Shown piece after piece: positions 5,499 through 8,148 of a DNA stretch of 8,148 bases (position 1 is its first letter; each line of letters starts with the position of its first letter). Both the position numbers and the translations under genes were made by a program. Source of the DNA: UBA1738 sp045591565 (GTDB lineage Bacteria > Bacillota > Clostridia > UBA1381); assembly GCA_045591565.1 (NCBI GenBank), contig JAZNTB010000036.1, positions 1 to 8,148 of the forward strand. Reading direction: 5' to 3'. A model generated the notes under the pieces. The model ran no database searches and had not been told where the DNA came from. It saw nothing but the letters and a program-made list of their open reading frames with translations.

Positions 5499-5893
5499 GA
5501 GAGGAAGGATTTGTAAAATCGGTAACGGGCGATATGTGCGAGGTTGCCGTAAAGCGTAAAACCGCATGCGGGGAAAACTGTGCAAGCTGCAAGGGAGCCT
5601 GCAGTGCACCGGAACAGATTTGCGCAGCGAAAAATACTATCGGCGCACGGGAAGGTGACAGGGTTTGTATTGAAATCAGTACCTCGACGGTGCTTATATC
5701 AGCATTTCTGCTTTATATACTGCCTGTTTTTGTATTTCTAACAGTTTTTGTGGCAGCTTCAGAAAATGGCAGTAGCGGAACGGCTTCTGCGCTTTTTGCT
5801 GTAGTGGCAGCGGTCCTTGTATTTATTTGTGTTATGATATATGACCGAAAGCACAAGGATAAGCATATTCCAAGTATCACAGAAATTCTTTGA
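5495..5893 (+). CDS. RseC/MucC-like membrane protein (SoxR-reducing system family)
   Basis: This is a predicted small inner-membrane protein of 132 residues. The N-terminal soluble part carries a cysteine cluster CGENCASCKGAC (Cys 25, 29, 32, 36) plus C43, which could bind an iron-sulfur cluster or other metal. Two hydrophobic helices follow at about 66-87 and 97-116, then a short basic tail (RKHKDKH). This layout matches the RseC/MucC family. In proteobacteria such proteins act with RseA/RseB or with Rnf-like complexes reducing SoxR; in Clostridia the role is not settled and no Rnf genes are here. The start overlaps the recN stop by four bases (ATGA), implying translational coupling. No obvious terminator separates it from potA. 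The family is fairly sure; the function is not. Confidence 0.8.
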   Translation: MREEGFVKSVTGDMCEVAVKRKTACGENCASCKGACSAPEQICAAKNTIGAREGDRVCIEISTSTVLISAFLLYILPVFVFLTVFVAASENGSSGTASALFAVVAAVLVFICVMIYDRKHKDKHIPSITEIL

Positions 5894-5934
5894 GTTACAG
5901 CATTTGACACTAATCGGGATTTTTCAAAAAACTA

Positions 5935-5963
5935 TTGATTTTTACGACAATATATAATAGAAT
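5935..5963 (+). promoter_or_regulatory. Sigma-A promoter of potABC
   Basis: TTGATT (5935-5940), a 17-base spacer and TAGAAT (5958-5963) form a good promoter with a predicted start near 5970. An alternative TATAAT at 5953-5958 overlaps it but lacks a properly spaced -35 box. The leader before the potA ATG would be about 30 bases. Confidence 0.75.
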
Positions 5964-5999
5964 AATATCGTTTACACAATATAGATTGGGGGTAGATAA

Positions 6000-7046
6000 A
6001 TGCAAAATATTATCAGCTTGAAGGACATAAATATAGCCTTCGACGGGGAAACGATTTTAAACAATATCAGTCTGGACATAAAGGACAAGGAGTTTGTTAC
6101 ACTTTTAGGTCCGTCCGGATGCGGAAAAACAACAACGCTCAGGATAATAGGCGGTTTTGTTACGCCGGACAGCGGAACTGTGAGCTTTGAGGGGAATATT
6201 ATAAACAATGTTCCGCCGCATAAGCGTAATGTAAATACGGTTTTCCAGAGATATGCGCTGTTCCCGCACCTTAATGTTTATGACAACATAGCCTTTGGAC
6301 TTCGTGTTAAGAAAATGCCGGAGAAGGAAATACAGAAAAGAGTTCAGGAAATACTCGAAATTGTAAACCTTCGCGGATTTGAAAAGAGGAGCGTGAACCG
6401 CTTATCGGGTGGTCAGCAGCAGAGAGTTGCCATTGCAAGAGCACTTGTGAACAGACCAAAAGTGCTTCTTCTTGACGAGCCACTCGGCGCGCTTGACCTA
6501 AAGCTCAGAAAAGAGATGCAGATCGAGCTTAAGGCTATTCAGCAAAGGCTTGAAATAACATTTATTTATGTCACTCATGACCAGGAAGAAGCCCTTACAA
6601 TGAGTGATACTGTGGTTGTAATGAATAAGGGAGATATCCAGCAGATTGGTACTCCTGTTGATATATATAACGAACCGATTAATGCATTTGTAGCAGATTT
6701 TATCGGCGAGAGTAATATTTTAGACGGAATAATGCGCCGCGATTTGCTTGTGGAAATCGGCGGCAAGGAATTTGAGTGCGTGGACAAGGGATTCGGAGAG
6801 AACACACCTGTCGATGTGGTTATCCGCCCCGAGGACATAAAGCTTATTAATGAAGAGGATGCAAAGATTACCGGCGTTGTTGAATCGGTAACCTTCAAGG
6901 GCGTTCATTATGAGATGGTAATAGAGTCATACGATTTTTCCTGGCTTGTACACTCCACAAAAGCTGCGGAGGTGGGAAGCACAGTCGGAATTTCCTTTGA
7001 CCCATACGATATACACATAATGAGAAAGATGAGGGCAGGGGAATGA
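6000..7046 (+). CDS. potA: Spermidine/putrescine-type ABC transporter ATP-binding protein
   Basis: This is the cytoplasmic ATPase that powers polyamine import with PotB and PotC. The 348 residues fit the PotA/MalK-like group. Seen are Walker A GPSGCGKTT (37-45), Q-loop Gln83 in VFQRYALFPH, signature LSGGQQQR (135-142), Walker B VLLLDEP (155-161), D-loop GALD (163-166) and switch His193 in VTHDQ. After FVADFIGESN (230-239) comes a C-terminal TOBE-type regulatory domain with VVIRPEDIKL (273-282). The ATG is set by GGGGG at 5988-5992, 7 bases upstream. It overlaps potB by four bases. The operon order A-B-C with two PotB/PotC-type permeases supports polyamine specificity, but a related substrate cannot be excluded because the binding protein is not in the window. 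Confidence 0.93.
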   Translation: MQNIISLKDINIAFDGETILNNISLDIKDKEFVTLLGPSGCGKTTTLRIIGGFVTPDSGTVSFEGNIINNVPPHKRNVNTVFQRYALFPHLNVYDNIAFGLRVKKMPEKEIQKRVQEILEIVNLRGFEKRSVNRLSGGQQQRVAIARALVNRPKVLLLDEPLGALDLKLRKEMQIELKAIQQRLEITFIYVTHDQEEALTMSDTVVVMNKGDIQQIGTPVDIYNEPINAFVADFIGESNILDGIMRRDLLVEIGGKEFECVDKGFGENTPVDVVIRPEDIKLINEEDAKITGVVESVTFKGVHYEMVIESYDFSWLVHSTKAAEVGSTVGISFDPYDIHIMRKMRAGE

Positions 7047-7852
7047 AAAAAACTCTTATATCCTCGCCTTACATTGTATGGATGATAGTTTTTATTGTAG
7101 TTCCGCTTGCTATGGTGGCATACTTTGCGTTCACCGACGGAAACGGTAACTTCACTCTTGACTATATTGCAGAAGTTGGACAGTACACAAATATATTTGT
7201 GCGCTCTATTTGGCTTGCGGCTATTGCGACTGTGATTTGTCTTGTAATTGCATATCCGTGCGCTTTTATACTCGCAACAATGAACAAGCGTCATCAAAGC
7301 ACGATGCTTATGATTGTTATGCTCCCGATGTGGATGAACTTCCTTTTGAGAACTTATGCATGGATGACTCTTTTGGGCAATAACGGAATAATAAATACAA
7401 TTTTGGGATATATAGGTCTTGGCCCGTATAAGATGCTCAATACACAGGGAGCGGTTGTTCTCGGAATGGTATATAATTATCTTCCGTATATGATTTTACC
7501 GCTTTATTCTGTGATGGTGAAGATTGATAAAAGTCTTTTAGAGGCTGCACAGGACTTGGGCTGCAACAGTAAAAAAGTGCTTATGAAGGTGGTTTTGCCG
7601 CTTTCACTTCCGGGAGTGACATCAGGAATTACCATGGTGTTTGTGCCTGCAATAAGTACATTTATAATATCGCGAATGCTTGGAGGAGGAAGTAACCTCT
7701 TGATTGGCGACCTTATTGAAATGCAGTTTTTAGGAAACTCGTATAACCCTAACCTGGGCGCAGGAATTTCGCTTGTGCTTATGGTTATTGTTCTTCTGAT
7801 TATGACTATCATGAATCAGTTTGATAGTGATGATGACAGAGTTCTGATGTAA
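7043..7852 (+). CDS. potB: Spermidine/putrescine-type ABC transporter permease PotB
   Basis: This is one of two membrane subunits forming the polyamine channel. The 269 residues carry about six hydrophobic helices, roughly at 8-30, 55-80, 87-110, 135-157, 190-211 and 240-258. The cytoplasmic EAA loop, LLEAAQDLGCNSKKVLMKVVLPL (starting at residue 165), docks onto PotA. The short segment between helices 1 and 2 would face outside. The start overlaps the potA stop (ATGA), which implies coupled translation. A GGGAGGG site right after its stop codon serves potC. The length is slightly below the 275-285 of the enterobacterial protein but all family landmarks are present. Confidence 0.93.
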   Translation: MKKTLISSPYIVWMIVFIVVPLAMVAYFAFTDGNGNFTLDYIAEVGQYTNIFVRSIWLAAIATVICLVIAYPCAFILATMNKRHQSTMLMIVMLPMWMNFLLRTYAWMTLLGNNGIINTILGYIGLGPYKMLNTQGAVVLGMVYNYLPYMILPLYSVMVKIDKSLLEAAQDLGCNSKKVLMKVVLPLSLPGVTSGITMVFVPAISTFIISRMLGGGSNLLIGDLIEMQFLGNSYNPNLGAGISLVLMVIVLLIMTIMNQFDSDDDRVLM

Positions 7853-7866
7853 GGGAGGGTGCATTT

Positions 7867-8148
7867 ATGAAAAAGATTTCAAAGCTGTATATGTCCCTTC
7901 TTTTGCTGTTTTTGTATGTTCCTATTTTTGTGCTTATAGTATTTTCGTTTAATACTACTAAGTCAAGAACAGTATTTGAGGGATTCACCTTCGATTGGTA
8001 TATCCGTCTGTTCCAGAATGAACTTATACTGACATCGCTCAGGAATACAATAATAATATCAGTTCTGGCTGCAGTTGCCTCAACAATTTTAGGAACGGCA
8101 GCAGCGATCGGCATAAATAATATGAAGAAACTGCCTAAAGCAGTTGTA
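7867..8148 (+). CDS. potC: Spermidine/putrescine-type ABC transporter permease PotC, N-terminal part (cut by window end)
   Basis: The frame is open from the ATG to the last base, giving 94 complete codons. The protein starts MKKISKLYMSLLLLFLYVPI-like: a basic N-terminus, a first membrane helix with the typical LYVPIFVLIVFSFN, an external loop containing TFDWYIRLFQN and the LTSLRNTIIIS segment, then a second helix, IISVLAAVASTILGTAAAIG. This pattern is characteristic of PotC-type permeases. GGGAGGG (7853-7859) lies 7 bases before the ATG, and the gap to potB is 14 bases. The EAA loop expected in the second half is outside the window. Confidence 0.92.
   Translation, partial: MKKISKLYMSLLLLFLYVPIFVLIVFSFNTTKSRTVFEGFTFDWYIRLFQNELILTSLRNTIIISVLAAVASTILGTAAAIGINNMKKLPKAVV

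Noticed and set aside
5894..5934. Terminator between the RseC-like gene and potA; TTGACA at 5904-5909 as a -35 box
   Set aside because: No stable hairpin with a T run is visible, and no -10-like sequence lies 16-18 bases after the TTGACA.
1..8148. CRISPR array, tRNA or rRNA genes, transposase genes
   Set aside because: No regularly spaced repeats beyond the short pairs reported, no tRNA-like cloverleaf noticed, and no transposase motifs seen.

Overview
The window looks like a chromosomal segment of a Gram-positive, low-to-moderate GC bacterium of the Clostridia (Bacillota). The grounds are the strong AGGAGG-type ribosome binding sites, near-consensus sigma-A promoters, the gene order nadK-argR-recN that is common in Firmicutes, a leader resembling the L13 leader in front of rplM-rpsI, and a PotABC-type transporter. 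No genus can be named from the sequence alone.

Layout. (1) Bases 1-543, plus strand: the C-terminal part of a very AT-rich tyrosine-recombinase-like gene. Its upstream end lies outside the window, and the residues usually needed for catalysis appear to be missing. (2) Bases 544-684: a non-coding junction with a strong, probably bidirectional terminator, two tandem 11-bp repeats resembling integrase arm-binding sites, and the rpsI terminator. (3) Bases 685-1631, minus strand: the rplM-rpsI ribosomal operon with its own promoter and structured leader. (4) Bases 1667-1702: two copies of a 16-bp direct repeat. (5) Bases 1717-2370, minus strand: a HAD-family phosphatase driven by a perfect-consensus promoter. 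(6) Bases 2371-2514: a divergent promoter region. (7) Bases 2515-5893, plus strand: nadK, argR, recN and an RseC/MucC-like membrane protein, closely spaced and probably one operon. (8) Bases 5935-8148, plus strand: potA-potB-potC, an ABC importer for spermidine/putrescine or a related small cation. potC is cut by the window end, and any binding protein (potD) would lie beyond it.

Working together: from base 685 on, nearly everything is housekeeping, covering translation (S9, L13), NADP supply (NadK), arginine sensing (ArgR), recombinational repair (RecN), phosphate-ester salvage or cleanup (HAD) and polyamine uptake (PotABC). The left end differs in base composition, carries recombinase homology and abuts the 3' end of rpsI. 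I read this as the edge of an integrated element or its remnant.

No clearly new system is complete within the window. The most unusual item is the apparently inactive recombinase next to intact-looking arm-type repeats at rpsI. The other observations are regulatory: an operator-like palindrome between the divergent promoters, a possible ARG box at the nadK start site, and paired repeats upstream of the rplM promoter.
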